A DNA stretch of 45,096 nucleotides from Bacteroidota bacterium (GCA_005883765.1 VBAQ01000077.1:1-45096), one strand, 5' to 3'. Positions 17,986 through 26,344 are shown, counted from the stretch's first letter. Notes: generated by a model from the letters alone, not told the origin. Numbers and translations: made by a program.

Positions 17986-19977
17986 ATGAAAACTTTTTTA
18001 CGCTTATTAATTTTTATTGGCCCGTTATTTTCACAAGCGCAGATAACCACACCCGTTGTCAAGGCAAACTTTGGTGTGGATGCCGATCTTCGTGCCAATT
18101 ATTTTAATGGACTGATCACAGGTTCGAGCGACGACTGGTTCAATAACGGAACAGCAGGTACTGGTCGCTACGTGATCGACACCACGGGAGCTGCGTCAAT
18201 TATTGCAGGTTATAACAGTGACGTTTCTCCTTGGCCAAAAAGAATGGCTACTCTTTATCGTGGAATGAGCCTTCCCACTTTTACAGTATACAATAACAGG
18301 CTTTGGCTCGACGCCATCTTCGTCAGGGATTATCATGGCACCGATACGACAGTATTCACGGTGGCATCTAAAAACGGGGAAAGTCCAGCCATCTGGACAC
18401 CAGGTATTCAAGCGATCCCTGATAAGAATGACATTCTGGATATGTTTATGCATATCAGGAGAGCTGGTCCGAATACTACTGACTCTTTATGGATGTTTGG
18501 TGGAATATCAATGGATAATGTTACAGGTAACAGATATTTTGATTTTGAATTGTACCAAACAGATATCTATTATGACAGACCCTCACAAAAGTTTTACGGC
18601 TATGGTCCGGACCTGGGGCATACATCCTGGAAATTTGATGCAGCAGGAAATGTGATAAAACCGGGCGATATCATTCTCACTGGTGCATTTCAGAGTTCAA
18701 CGTTGACGAATATAGAAGCTCGTATTTGGGTAAGCCAAGCTGATTGGTCAACCGTAGTACCGGCTGCGTTTAACTGGAGCGGTTTGTTTGATGGAGGTAC
18801 TCCTGGTGCCGCATATGGTTACGCCAGTATAATGCCCAATACGTCTGGTGCTTTTTATACAGGTTTGGGCTCGGTGAATAATGCCTGGTCTGGTCCCTTC
18901 GGACTTGTGTTGCAGAGTAACGCTCTCCAATATAGTGGTGGCGGACCTGCATCTACTACCAATGGTAAATACGTTGCGGACCAGTTTATAGAATTCTCTG
19001 TAAACCTTACCAAACTAGGTCTTGACCCCGTAACTACCCTTGGAACCGATGTTTGCGGAACACCCTTTAACAGGCTTGTTGTAAAAACTCGTTCATCAGC
19101 ATCATTCACTGCGGATCTAAAAGACTTTGTTGCTCCAACCGACTTATTCCTGGCTCCCAGAGCTGTTGCAGCGGCCGACGTGCCGATTTTTTGCGACACT
19201 GTTGGAGTAAGCTTGATACAAGTACAAAACCCTTCTGGCTCTTCTAACTACACCTGGACGACAACAGATGGTCATATTGTTGGACCTTCTTCAGGAGTCA
19301 GTATTACAGTGGATTCACCGGGAACCTATATTGTTACGCAGAGATTAGCCGTGGGCTGTAACCCGTATGCTTATGACACGGTGACCATCACCCGTAGCTC
19401 TACGTGTCATACTCTCGATAATAATGTTTTAATTTTTAAAGGAGCAATCAACAATAACATCACGAAACTTGATTGGACAATTGCAGAAAATAAAGACGTT
19501 TCCTATTTCGAGGTTGAAAGAAGTTTTGATGGCAGATTTTTTGACTACGTTACTCGTGTAGCTGCCGACCCTGAAGAAAGTCAGTCAGCAGCTTATTCTG
19601 CTTATGATGATCTCAGTTCTATGCCTGTAAAACCTGCGGTCTATTATAGATTAAAATTAACAAAGGCTAACGGAGGTATCAGTTACAGTAAAATCATTCG
19701 CATTCCGTATGGCTTTATTGTCACGCGTGTATCCATTGCGCCAAACCCGGTTCATGACATGATGCAGGTAAGTTTCAATTCTCTAAACAATGGCATTATG
19801 GAATTATATCTTTACGACATGTCGGGCAAAGTGGTTCGCAAAATGAGAACTGATATGCAGGCAGGCGTGAATGTGGTGGGCATCGATAATCTTTCTTCCC
19901 TGCAAAATGGAATGTACCTGGTTGTTATTTCGACGGGTAAAGAAATATTCAGACAAAAAGTAGTGCTTGCTAAATAG
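17986..19977 (+). CDS. T9SS-secreted protein of unknown function
   Basis: A 663-residue protein from ATG 17986 (a GTG two codons earlier is in frame but less likely). Signal peptide MKTFLRLLIFIGPLFSQAQ. Residues about 22-390 form a large beta-rich domain (FGVDADLRANYFNG, GSSDDWFNNGTAGTGRYVID, FFDFELYQT-like strands). This type of domain recurs in Bacteroidota surface proteins; I know no assigned function. Then an Ig/PKD-like domain (SSNYTWTTTDGHIVG), a fibronectin-like module (HFEVERSFDG-type, here YFEVERSFDGRFF) and a T9SS type A sorting domain (VSIAPNPVHDMMQVSF to the end). A strong terminator follows. Export to the surface is likely. Confidence 0.88.
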   Translation: MKTFLRLLIFIGPLFSQAQITTPVVKANFGVDADLRANYFNGLITGSSDDWFNNGTAGTGRYVIDTTGAASIIAGYNSDVSPWPKRMATLYRGMSLPTFTVYNNRLWLDAIFVRDYHGTDTTVFTVASKNGESPAIWTPGIQAIPDKNDILDMFMHIRRAGPNTTDSLWMFGGISMDNVTGNRYFDFELYQTDIYYDRPSQKFYGYGPDLGHTSWKFDAAGNVIKPGDIILTGAFQSSTLTNIEARIWVSQADWSTVVPAAFNWSGLFDGGTPGAAYGYASIMPNTSGAFYTGLGSVNNAWSGPFGLVLQSNALQYSGGGPASTTNGKYVADQFIEFSVNLTKLGLDPVTTLGTDVCGTPFNRLVVKTRSSASFTADLKDFVAPTDLFLAPRAVAAADVPIFCDTVGVSLIQVQNPSGSSNYTWTTTDGHIVGPSSGVSITVDSPGTYIVTQRLAVGCNPYAYDTVTITRSSTCHTLDNNVLIFKGAINNNITKLDWTIAENKDVSYFEVERSFDGRFFDYVTRVAADPEESQSAAYSAYDDLSSMPVKPAVYYRLKLTKANGGISYSKIIRIPYGFIVTRVSIAPNPVHDMMQVSFNSLNNGIMELYLYDMSGKVVRKMRTDMQAGVNVVGIDNLSSLQNGMYLVVISTGKEIFRQKVVLAK

Positions 19978-19999
19978 GTTATTTTAATTTGCTTTCATA

Positions 20000-20031
20000 T
20001 TCCTCCTCAAAAAAAGAGGGGGAATTTTTTT
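20000..20031 (+). terminator. Intrinsic terminator before rsmA
   Basis: Stem TTCCTCCTC / GAGGGGGAA (one T-G wobble) around an A7 loop, followed by a run of T, 22 bases after the stop at 19977. Confidence 0.88.
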
Positions 20032-20058
20032 ATTACCACATTCGTGCGACAATCCTTT

Positions 20059-20066
20059 TACTTTTG
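20059..20066 (+). promoter_or_regulatory. Bacteroidota-type -7 box of rsmA
   Basis: TACTTTTG matches TAnnTTTG exactly and sits 5 bases before the rsmA ATG, directly after the terminator of the upstream gene. If used, transcription would begin at or next to the start codon, giving a leaderless or nearly leaderless mRNA. No clear -33 TTG element was found. Confidence 0.4.
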
Positions 20067-20071
20067 CTGCC

Positions 20072-20827
20072 ATGTATACCTTGAGGAAATCTTTAGGTCA
20101 GCATTTTTTAAAAGACGAAAATATTTGCAAAAAAATTGTCGCGGCACTTCAGCAATGCTCCTTTGTAAATCTTCTTGAAATAGGACCGGGCGCCGGCGCC
20201 CTGACAAAATACTTGTTAAAAATCCCGGCCGTTAATTTTAAAGCCGTGGATCTTGATGTAGAAAAAGTCGAATATTTGTTAATGAATTTTCCGGAATTGA
20301 AGGAAAAGATTGTGCATAATAATTTCCTTGACATGGACAAACCCTTCAACGAAAAGTTCACCATCGTCGTAAACTTTCCTTATAACATCTCGACCCAGAT
20401 CCGTTTTAAGATACTTGAATGGAAAAAAGATATTCAATGTGCAGTAGGAATGTTTCAGAAAGAAGTAGCGCAGCGCATTGCTGCCAGCGAAGGGAGTAAA
20501 GTTTACGGTATTTCCAGTGTGCTGACGCAGGCTTTTTTCAATGTTGAATACTTATTTGAAGTGAGTGAGAGATCTTTTCAACCACCGCCCAAAGTGAATA
20601 GCGCTGTGATACGATTAACACCAAAGAATGATTATTTGACAATGAAAGACGAAGAAAGTTTTTTTCTATTGGTCAAGACGGCATTTAATCAGCGTCGCAA
20701 AACGTTGCGCAACGCCGTGAAGAAATTGTTCGATAAAGAGACCCTGCAACAGAAAATATTTGATAAAAGGGCCGAGCAATTGAACGTGGAAGATTTCGCC
20801 AATCTTAGTTTTAAAATGCTACCTTAA
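20072..20827 (+). CDS. rsmA: 16S rRNA (adenine1518-N6/adenine1519-N6)-dimethyltransferase
   Basis: A 251-residue RsmA/KsgA. It dimethylates two adjacent adenines in the 3' terminal loop of 16S rRNA during small-subunit maturation, using S-adenosylmethionine. Motifs are the N-terminal KSLGQHFLKD, SAM-binding LEIGPGAGALT (35-45), acidic motif II in KAVDLD, and catalytic motif IV NFPY (101-104; most phyla have NLPY). The C-terminal part FQPPPKVNSAVIRL and FNQRRKTLRNAVKKL is typical. It starts a short cluster with the 2-hydroxyacid dehydrogenase 6 bases downstream. Confidence 0.97.
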   Translation: MYTLRKSLGQHFLKDENICKKIVAALQQCSFVNLLEIGPGAGALTKYLLKIPAVNFKAVDLDVEKVEYLLMNFPELKEKIVHNNFLDMDKPFNEKFTIVVNFPYNISTQIRFKILEWKKDIQCAVGMFQKEVAQRIAASEGSKVYGISSVLTQAFFNVEYLFEVSERSFQPPPKVNSAVIRLTPKNDYLTMKDEESFFLLVKTAFNQRRKTLRNAVKKLFDKETLQQKIFDKRAEQLNVEDFANLSFKMLP

Positions 20828-20833
20828 AACTTT

Positions 20834-21757
20834 ATGTTGAAAGTGATCATTACAGCCAGAGCGCATGATTATCTGATTGACCAGTTGAAGCAGAGAGGAT
20901 GTGATGTTTATTATCTGCCAATGATAACTTACGAGGAGTTGAGAGCGAAAATTGAGGATGTTTCAGGTTTAATAGTTACAACCAGAATTAAAGTTGACAA
21001 AGAAATTCTTGATGCGGCTTCGTCGCTCAAATGGATCGGTCGCCTGGGAAGTGGCATGGAATTAATTGATGTGGACTATGCAACATCTAAAGGAATAAGG
21101 TGTGAAAGCAGTCCTGAAGGGAACCGCAATGCAGTAGCAGAGCATTGCCTGGGGCTGTTATTGAACCTGATGGACAACATTACATCTTCATTTAAGGAAA
21201 TCAGCCAGGGAAAATGGTTCCGTGCAGAAAATACAGGAACGGAATTGAACGGCAAAACTGTAGGGATCCTTGGATATGGGAATACAGGCAGCGCCTTTGC
21301 GGCATTGTTAAAGCCGTTTTGTGTTACGGTGCTTGCGTATGACAAATATAAGTTTGGTTTCGGACGTAACTATATCAAGGAGGCCAGTCTTGAGCAAATC
21401 TGTCGATATGCTAACGTTATCAGTTTTCACGTGCCACTAACAGAGGAAACTTATCACCTGGCCAATGCTAATTTCTTCTCCTCATTAAAGCAGCAGCCTT
21501 ATTTACTGAATACATCAAGAGGCAGGGTCGCAAAAATGGACGACCTGATCAATGCGTTAAAAAATAAATTGATTGCAGGGGCCGCCCTGGATGTTTTGGA
21601 AAATGAAAAATTAGAGACATATTCCAATGCTGAAAAAGAACAACTGAATTGGCTCCTGGATCAGCCAAATGTTATTATTACCCCTCACATAGCCGGATAT
21701 AGCCAAGAAGCATTTTATAAAATGGCCAAAGTATTGATTGAAAAATTGTTCCCTTAA
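20834..21757 (+). CDS. D-isomer-specific 2-hydroxyacid dehydrogenase (SerA-like)
   Basis: A 307-residue NAD-dependent dehydrogenase of the D-2-hydroxyacid family. It has the nucleotide-binding motif [13 protein letters not shown] (144-156), then [15 protein letters not shown] with substrate Arg229, [10 protein letters not shown] with the acidic residue near 258, and TPHIAGYS with catalytic His285. The N-terminal domain shows [15 protein letters not shown]. It is shorter than typical SerA and lacks the regulatory ACT domain, so phosphoglycerate, phosphonate or another 2-hydroxyacid is possible. It follows rsmA by 6 bases, suggesting co-transcription. The exact substrate cannot be assigned. Confidence 0.9.
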   Translation: MLKVIITARAHDYLIDQLKQRGCDVYYLPMITYEELRAKIEDVSGLIVTTRIKVDKEILDAASSLKWIGRLGSGMELIDVDYATSKGIRCESSPEGNRNAVAEHCLGLLLNLMDNITSSFKEISQGKWFRAENTGTELNGKTVGILGYGNTGSAFAALLKPFCVTVLAYDKYKFGFGRNYIKEASLEQICRYANVISFHVPLTEETYHLANANFFSSLKQQPYLLNTSRGRVAKMDDLINALKNKLIAGAALDVLENEKLETYSNAEKEQLNWLLDQPNVIITPHIAGYSQEAFYKMAKVLIEKLFP

Positions 21758-21804
21758 ATGATTTGAAAAATCGGCTTTTTTATTAAAGATTTTTGTTTTT
21801 TCTT

Positions 21805-21812
21805 TATATTTG
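21805..21812 (+). promoter_or_regulatory. Candidate -7 box for greA
   Basis: TATATTTG matches TAnnTTTG and lies 91 bases before the greA ATG, in the gap after the upstream stop at 21757. A start near 21818 would place the hairpin at 21825 at the very 5' end of the transcript. The -33 region is not convincing. Confidence 0.5.
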
Positions 21813-21824
21813 TCGTCTACAATT

Positions 21825-21863
21825 ACAACGCTTCAGCATTAACTGGGGCGTTGTTATTTTTTT
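21825..21863 (+). terminator. Terminator-like hairpin in the greA leader
   Basis: A 12-bp stem ACAACGCTTCAG / CTGGGGCGTTGT (two G-T pairs) around CATTAA, followed by TATTTTTTTC. It lies between the TATATTTG box and the greA ribosome-binding site. It may terminate the rsmA-dehydrogenase transcript, attenuate greA, or do both. Confidence 0.7.
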
Positions 21864-21891
21864 CTGTTTTTGTTCCAAAACCAGGAAAATC

Positions 21892-21897
21892 AGGAGG
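21892..21897 (+). promoter_or_regulatory. Strong Shine-Dalgarno site that fixes the greA start
   Basis: AGGAGG lies 6 bases before ATG 21904. Such a perfect site is unusual in Bacteroidota, which mostly have weak ones, and it rejects the longer frame beginning near 21793. Confidence 0.75.
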
Positions 21898-21903
21898 TGC
21901 ATT

Positions 21904-22377
21904 ATGACAGGTATTCAATACATAACACAGGAGACATTAGAACAAATGAAAACCGAACTTCAGCGGTTAAGGGCTGTAGAGCGTCCCGCGGCTTCAAGGG
22001 CAATTGCCGAGGCAAGAGAAAAGGGAGATCTGAAAGAAAATGCGGAATATGATGCAGCTAAGGAATTACAGGGCTTGCTTGAGGCCAAGATTGCCGTTCT
22101 TGAAGGACAGATTGCCAGTGCAAGGGTAATTGACGAATCAACTGTTGACACAAGCAAAGTGTCCATTCTTACAAAAGTGAGAGTAATCAATTTGAATACA
22201 AAAAAAGAAATGACTTATAAGATCGTGAGTGAAAAAGAAGCGGATCTCAAAGCCGGAAAGATATCAATAACATCCCCGATCGGGAAAGGGCTGTTAGGGA
22301 AAAAAGTAGGTGAAACTGCTGAAGTTCAGGCCCCGGCCGGGATAATAAAGTTCACGATAGAAGACATCTCAATTTAG
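21904..22377 (+). CDS. greA: Transcription elongation factor GreA
   Basis: A 157-residue GreA, the usual length. It enters the RNA polymerase secondary channel and promotes cleavage of backtracked transcripts. The N-terminal coiled coil (LEQMKTELQRLRAVERPAAS) holds the catalytic tip acidic pair in the segment GDLKENAEYDAAKE. The C-terminal FKBP-like domain contains YKIVSEKEAD, ISITSPIGKGLLGKKVGE and a closing FTIEDISI. A perfect ribosome-binding site precedes this ATG. A terminator-like hairpin in the leader suggests regulation by attenuation (see findings), and an intrinsic terminator follows the gene. Confidence 0.97.
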   Translation: MTGIQYITQETLEQMKTELQRLRAVERPAASRAIAEAREKGDLKENAEYDAAKELQGLLEAKIAVLEGQIASARVIDESTVDTSKVSILTKVRVINLNTKKEMTYKIVSEKEADLKAGKISITSPIGKGLLGKKVGETAEVQAPAGIIKFTIEDISI

Positions 22378-22380
22378 TTT

Positions 22381-22398
22381 AAGCCCCGCAAGGGGCTT
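22381..22398 (+). terminator. Hairpin terminator after greA
   Basis: AAGCCCC / GGGGCTT with a GCAA tetraloop, 3 bases after the greA stop. The downstream T-run is short and interrupted. Confidence 0.6.
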
Positions 22399-22404
22399 TC
22401 CCAA

Positions 22405-22488
22405 TTTTAGATTTCGGAATGCAGAATTAAATTTGCCAAATGAATTGGGAGCGAATAAAATCCGAAATCATAAATCTACAATCTAAAA
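22405..22488. repeat. Inverted heptamer array (TTTCGGA/TCCGAAA family)
   Basis: The left arm from 22405 reads TTTTAGA, TTTCGGA, ATGCAGA. The right arm from 22461 reads TCCGAAA, TCATAAA, TCTACAA, TCTAAAA. The arms share the same words on opposite strands (TTTCGGA with TCCGAAA, TTTTAGA with TCTAAAA) and keep a 7-nt register. The array fills the gap between the greA terminator and the HIT gene start at 22500. Confidence 0.7.
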
Positions 22489-22499
22489 TTTTTAGGGGT

Positions 22500-22895
22500 A
22501 TGACCATCTTTTCAAAAATCATTGCTGGTGAAATTCCCAGCTATAGAATTGCAGAAAATGAAAAGTTTTTTGCATTCCTCGACATTTTCCCTTTGCGGGA
22601 GGGTCATGTATTGGTAGTTCCCAAAATTGAGATCGATAACTTATTTGATTTGCCCAACGATTACTTAAAGGAAATACTAGAGTTTGCTCAACCTATTGCA
22701 AAAGCCATTGAAAAGTCGTTTCGTTGTAATCGCTGTGGCCTTAGTGTGATCGGGTTGGACGTACCGCACGCACATATACATCTCATCCCGATCAATTCCT
22801 CCAATGATCTCAATTTTACACAGCCCAAAGAAAAAGCGTCAGACCACGCATTAAAAAAGGTCCAGGAAAGGATACTTGCAAACCTGGCACTATAA
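22500..22895 (+). CDS. HIT family nucleotide-binding hydrolase
   Basis: A 131-residue HIT (histidine triad) protein, close to the usual length. The hallmark is HAHIHLIP with His90, His92 and His94; the N-terminal IFSKIIAGEIPSYRIAE and PLREGHVLVVPK are also typical. These enzymes cleave nucleoside phosphoramidates or related AMP conjugates. ATG 22500 is chosen because the longer frame from 22440 would start inside the heptamer array and adds 20 residues that match nothing in the family. The last 6 bases overlap the converging ruvC gene. Confidence 0.94.
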   Translation: MTIFSKIIAGEIPSYRIAENEKFFAFLDIFPLREGHVLVVPKIEIDNLFDLPNDYLKEILEFAQPIAKAIEKSFRCNRCGLSVIGLDVPHAHIHLIPINSSNDLNFTQPKEKASDHALKKVQERILANLAL

Positions 22896-23474
22896 GCGAA
22901 GCCTGGCGGGATTCTGTTTTATGAATTCTTCCCAGGTGTTTTTTTTCGCGGGTGTTTTCTTTTTCCTGTTATTGGATTTAACCAGGCTGTTACTTTGAAA
23001 GTGATGACAGATGGCAACAGCCAACGCGTCGGTTGCATCGTAATGTTTTGGCCTTTCGTCAATCAAAAGAATTCTTTGAAGCATTTTCCATACCTGGTCT
23101 TTGTCCGCATTTCCATTGCCTGTAATAGATTGTTTCACTTTTTTTGGAGAATATTCTGTAACGGCAAGGTTAGCACTCATCGCTGCTGCTATGGCAACTC
23201 CCTGTGCCCTTCCTAATTTTAGCATGCTCTGGACATTTTTTCCAAAAAAGGGAGCTTCGATGGCAAATTCGTGAGGCCTGTGCTGGCCAATAAGTCCTAT
23301 GATTTTTTCATGAATAAGTTGCAGCCTTTCGTGGTTACCCTTTTTGCCCGAAAGTTTGAGCACGTTCATCTCTTTTAAATGAATTTTCTTATCGTCATAC
23401 ACTTCTATGATCCCATAGCCCATCATGAGAGTACCGGGGTCAATACCAAGAATTATTTTAAGAGGCTTTTGCAA
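22890..23474 (-). CDS. ruvC: Crossover junction endodeoxyribonuclease RuvC
   Basis: A 194-residue Holliday-junction resolvase. Acidic catalytic residues are visible: Asp12 in ILGIDPGT, Glu72 in FAIEAPFF, and Asp145 and Asp148 in YDATDALAVAICH. The C-terminal tail is basic (NRKKKTPAKKN). The start appears to be TTG at 23474: the frame opens only at 23495 after a TAA and contains no ATG before the conserved LGIDPG. It works with RuvAB at recombination forks; ruvB is at 40526 in this window but is not linked. The 3' end overlaps the HIT gene by 6 bases, so the two genes are convergent with no room for a terminator. Confidence 0.95.
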   Translation of the reverse strand: MQKPLKIILGIDPGTLMMGYGIIEVYDDKKIHLKEMNVLKLSGKKGNHERLQLIHEKIIGLIGQHRPHEFAIEAPFFGKNVQSMLKLGRAQGVAIAAAMSANLAVTEYSPKKVKQSITGNGNADKDQVWKMLQRILLIDERPKHYDATDALAVAICHHFQSNSLVKSNNRKKKTPAKKNTWEEFIKQNPARLRL

Positions 23475-23578
23475 AGAGGGCCGTATTTTTACCGATTAAT
23501 GAGGCGCAACAAATCGACTTGAACTTTTTCAACCGTAACTGCAAAATCCGTTTTGAAAACTTCAACCAGGATTTCCTA

Positions 23579-24607
23579 ATGGCTAAGGTGAAAGTAAAAA
23601 ATAATCATAAGAAAAATATCAAAATCTTTCTCAACTATTTTCTCGGACCTCTTTTATTTATATGGTTGTCCGCCTCGATTTACAACCAGGTGAGGCACCA
23701 GCCCAATCTTGGAGCTTCATGGATAAAAATCAAACAGTCCATGGAAAGCGCTAAAATATGGAATCTCGTAATTGTTATTTTTTTAATGCTCATCAATTGG
23801 GCTATTGAGGCTGTGAAATGGAAAATCGCTATGCACAATATTCAACGGATCAGCTTTTTTAAATCATTCAGAGCTGTTTTATCCGGAGTATCGTTCTCGG
23901 TGAATACGCCAAACCGGGTGGGTGAGTATTTAGGAAGAGTATTATACATGGAAGAAGGTAATCGACTCAGAGCAGTATCTCTGACTATCGTCTGCAGCAT
24001 CAGTCAACTCATCGTCACCTTGTTCGTGGGATTGATCGGATTGTTTTGTATCAGGAGAAAAATTGAAACCGGCGAGATGATCCGCGGGTTCGATTCTTCA
24101 CTTTGGTTGCAAGTTTTGCAATATGGTGTAATCACAGTCCTGGTTATTTTAACACTACTTTATTTTCGGCTTTCCTTACTTGCCCGGTTGGTTGACAGGT
24201 TGCAAAATCGTAACCGCTATGACTGGCTCACGCATTCGTTGAAAAATATTCGTGCAACTATACTTTTAAAATTATTGTCTCTATCAGCAGCGCGGTATAT
24301 TGTTTTTATTGTACAATATTTTTTGCTTTTTCGTTTATTCGAAGTCGATATCGGATGGTGGCAATGTTGTTGGGCCGTAAGCGTAATTTTTTTAGTGCTG
24401 GCCATCCTCCCTACTTTTGCGATTGCGGAATTAGGGATCCGTGGCCAGGTCAGCCTGAAATTGCTGGAATTATTTAGTACAAATGGCCTTGGCATAAGTT
24501 TAGCCACGGCAACTATCTGGCTTATAAACCTGGTAGTGCCAGCCATGGCGGGGAGCTTATTAATCGCAAGCATTAAAATATTCAAATATCGAAATGAAAG
24601 GAATTAG
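23579..24607 (+). CDS. Lysylphosphatidylglycerol synthase TM-region / UPF0104-type membrane protein
   Basis: A 342-residue integral membrane protein with about eight hydrophobic segments. Its motif pattern is that of the LPG_synthase_TM (YbhN/UPF0104) family: AIEAVKWKIAMH, SFFKSFRAVLSGVSFSVNTP, NRVGEYLGRV and AILPTFAIAELGIRGQVSL. Members are thought to act in lipid flipping or as membrane modules of lipid-modifying enzymes. No C-terminal aminoacyl-transferase domain is present here, so a flippase-like role is more likely. ATG 23579 is chosen over a longer in-frame TTG region. It overlaps the following DUF3108 gene by 14 bases. Confidence 0.85.
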   Translation: MAKVKVKNNHKKNIKIFLNYFLGPLLFIWLSASIYNQVRHQPNLGASWIKIKQSMESAKIWNLVIVIFLMLINWAIEAVKWKIAMHNIQRISFFKSFRAVLSGVSFSVNTPNRVGEYLGRVLYMEEGNRLRAVSLTIVCSISQLIVTLFVGLIGLFCIRRKIETGEMIRGFDSSLWLQVLQYGVITVLVILTLLYFRLSLLARLVDRLQNRNRYDWLTHSLKNIRATILLKLLSLSAARYIVFIVQYFLLFRLFEVDIGWWQCCWAVSVIFLVLAILPTFAIAELGIRGQVSLKLLELFSTNGLGISLATATIWLINLVVPAMAGSLLIASIKIFKYRNERN

Positions 24608-25406
24608 GCCATTATGTATCCTGGGGTTTGCGTTTATGGCGTTCACAATTAAAGCAAAGGCTCCCGGTGATGAATATTGCGGAGTTAAAAATACAGCCTT
24701 CCAGGCCGGGGAAGAAATTTCGTATACGGTCTATTATGCGGTTGCCGGCATTTACATCGATGCTGGCAACGCCACATTTACCAACGTTCTGGAAAGGATG
24801 AATAACAGGCCGGTCTATCATGTCGCCGGAGTTGGCAAAACAAATCCGTCATATGATTGGATATATAAAGTACGGGATAAGTATGAATCTTTTATTGACA
24901 CGGCTACTTTGCAGCCCCTGAAGTTTCTAAGAAATGTGGATGAAGGAGGTTATAAAAAATATGAGAATATAACTTTCAATCGAAATGCTAATACAGCCGT
25001 AACTACGGAAGGCGTTTTTAAGGTTCCTGATTGCGTTCAGGATGTTCTCAGTGCCGTGTATTACGCCCGTAATATTGATTTCAGCAAATACCAGCCAAAC
25101 GACAAGATTCCTTTCAACATGTTTCTCGATAATGAAGTCTTCAATATGTATGTCCGGTATCTCGGGAAAGAAACAGTGAAAACAAAATATGGCAAGTTCA
25201 GAGCCATCAAGTTCAAGCCACTGCTTATTAAAGGCACCATTTTCCAGGGCGGCGAGAAGATGACCGTTTGGGTGTCCGATGACGCCAACCGTGTACCTGT
25301 TCGCATAGAAAGCCCGATCGTAGTAGGAAAGGTAAAAGTGGATATGATGGGCAGTAAAAACCTTCGATATCCTCTCACGTCATTAATTAAATTGAAGGGC
25401 GGCTAA
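24594..25406 (+). CDS. DUF3108 domain-containing secreted protein
   Basis: A 270-residue protein with a signal peptide (MKGIRPLCILGFAFMAFTIK, cleaved near KAKA). Almost all of the mature part is a DUF3108 domain: FQAGEEISYTVYYAVAGIYI, YHVAGVGKTNPSYDWIYKVRD, LQPLKFLRNVDEGGY, and VWVSDDANRVPVRIES. The family is periplasmic, probably beta-barrel-like, with no assigned biochemical role. It overlaps the upstream flippase-like gene by 14 bases, which points to joint envelope function. The stop codon lies inside the terminator stem that follows. Confidence 0.9.
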   Translation: MKGIRPLCILGFAFMAFTIKAKAPGDEYCGVKNTAFQAGEEISYTVYYAVAGIYIDAGNATFTNVLERMNNRPVYHVAGVGKTNPSYDWIYKVRDKYESFIDTATLQPLKFLRNVDEGGYKKYENITFNRNANTAVTTEGVFKVPDCVQDVLSAVYYARNIDFSKYQPNDKIPFNMFLDNEVFNMYVRYLGKETVKTKYGKFRAIKFKPLLIKGTIFQGGEKMTVWVSDDANRVPVRIESPIVVGKVKVDMMGSKNLRYPLTSLIKLKGG

Positions 25407-25419
25407 GAATTAGCCGCCC
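25397..25419. terminator. Perfect 10-bp hairpin between convergent genes
   Basis: GGGCGGCTAA / TTAGCCGCCC around GAA. The TAA stop of the DUF3108 gene forms the top of the stem. Only weak T-runs flank it, but its place between convergent genes fits a bidirectional terminator. Confidence 0.7.
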
Positions 25420-25452
25420 GTATTGTTTCAATTCGATTCCCAATAGCCTCAC

Positions 25453-26337
25453 TTAAATTTCATCGAGCCTGAAAAACTCTTTGGGTCTTATTCCTTTGGA
25501 AGTGTGTTGAAGCGTACAACATTCATATTCGGGATCGTGTTCAAAAAAAAGTATATAATCTCCTCTCAAAGCTTCATGGAGAAAAGTAGATTTTTCTCCC
25601 ATTGATATTAATGGCTGCACATCGTAAGCCATTACGTAGGGAATAGGAATATGGCCTTGAGAGGGAAGAAGATCGGCCATAAATACAACCGTTTTCCCGT
25701 TGTAATTAATTTTCGGCAGCATCATGCTTTGCGTGTGTCCATTTACTTCAATTACTTTAACAGTGTCACTGAAAGTAAATTCATTTTCCGGATACATCAC
25801 CCAACCATGCCCCGACTCCCGCAAGGGAGGTGTTTCAAAAACAAATTTTAGTTTCCCACTTTCTTCGATCGGTAAAATATTTTCTTTTAAGAAACTTGCT
25901 TTTTCCCTTTCATTCGGATGAGTTGCTGCTTGCCAATGTAATTCATTGCTCCAGTATACCGCGTTCCTAAACGCAGGTACTAATTTGTCGCCTTCGCGCA
26001 TGATGCTTCCGCCACAGTGATCAAAATGCAAATGCGTCAGGAATACATCGGTGATATCATCACGGTAGAAGCCATGTTTTGCAAGCGATTTGTCGAGCGT
26101 ATCATCTCCGTGCAGATAATAGTAACTGAAGAATTTTGCATCCTGCTTATCACCCATGCCGTTATCAACGAGTATTAACTTTTCTCCGTCCTCGATCAGC
26201 AATGACCGCAGCGCCCAGCTGCACATATTATTTTCGTCGGCAGGATTAATCCTGTTCCAGATCGTTTTCGGTACCACGCCAAACATGGCCCCACCATCAA
26301 GTTTGAAATAGCCGGTATTGATCGAGTATAGATTCAT
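25453..26337 (-). CDS. MBL-fold metallo-hydrolase
   Basis: A 294-residue metallo-beta-lactamase fold protein. The metal-binding motif THLHFDHCGG gives His102, His104, Asp106 and His107. Further ligands are expected in EVNGHTQSMML and VFMADLLPSQGHI. The N-terminal SLLIEDGEKLILVDNGMGDK is typical of the lactonase-like branch. No signal peptide, so it is cytoplasmic. It lies 7 bases downstream of the UMF1-type transporter on the same strand. Substrate unknown; lactone or thioester hydrolysis would be usual for the family. Confidence 0.92.
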   Translation of the reverse strand: MNLYSINTGYFKLDGGAMFGVVPKTIWNRINPADENNMCSWALRSLLIEDGEKLILVDNGMGDKQDAKFFSYYYLHGDDTLDKSLAKHGFYRDDITDVFLTHLHFDHCGGSIMREGDKLVPAFRNAVYWSNELHWQAATHPNEREKASFLKENILPIEESGKLKFVFETPPLRESGHGWVMYPENEFTFSDTVKVIEVNGHTQSMMLPKINYNGKTVVFMADLLPSQGHIPIPYVMAYDVQPLISMGEKSTFLHEALRGDYILFFEHDPEYECCTLQHTSKGIRPKEFFRLDEI

Positions 26338-26344
26338 TAATAGT

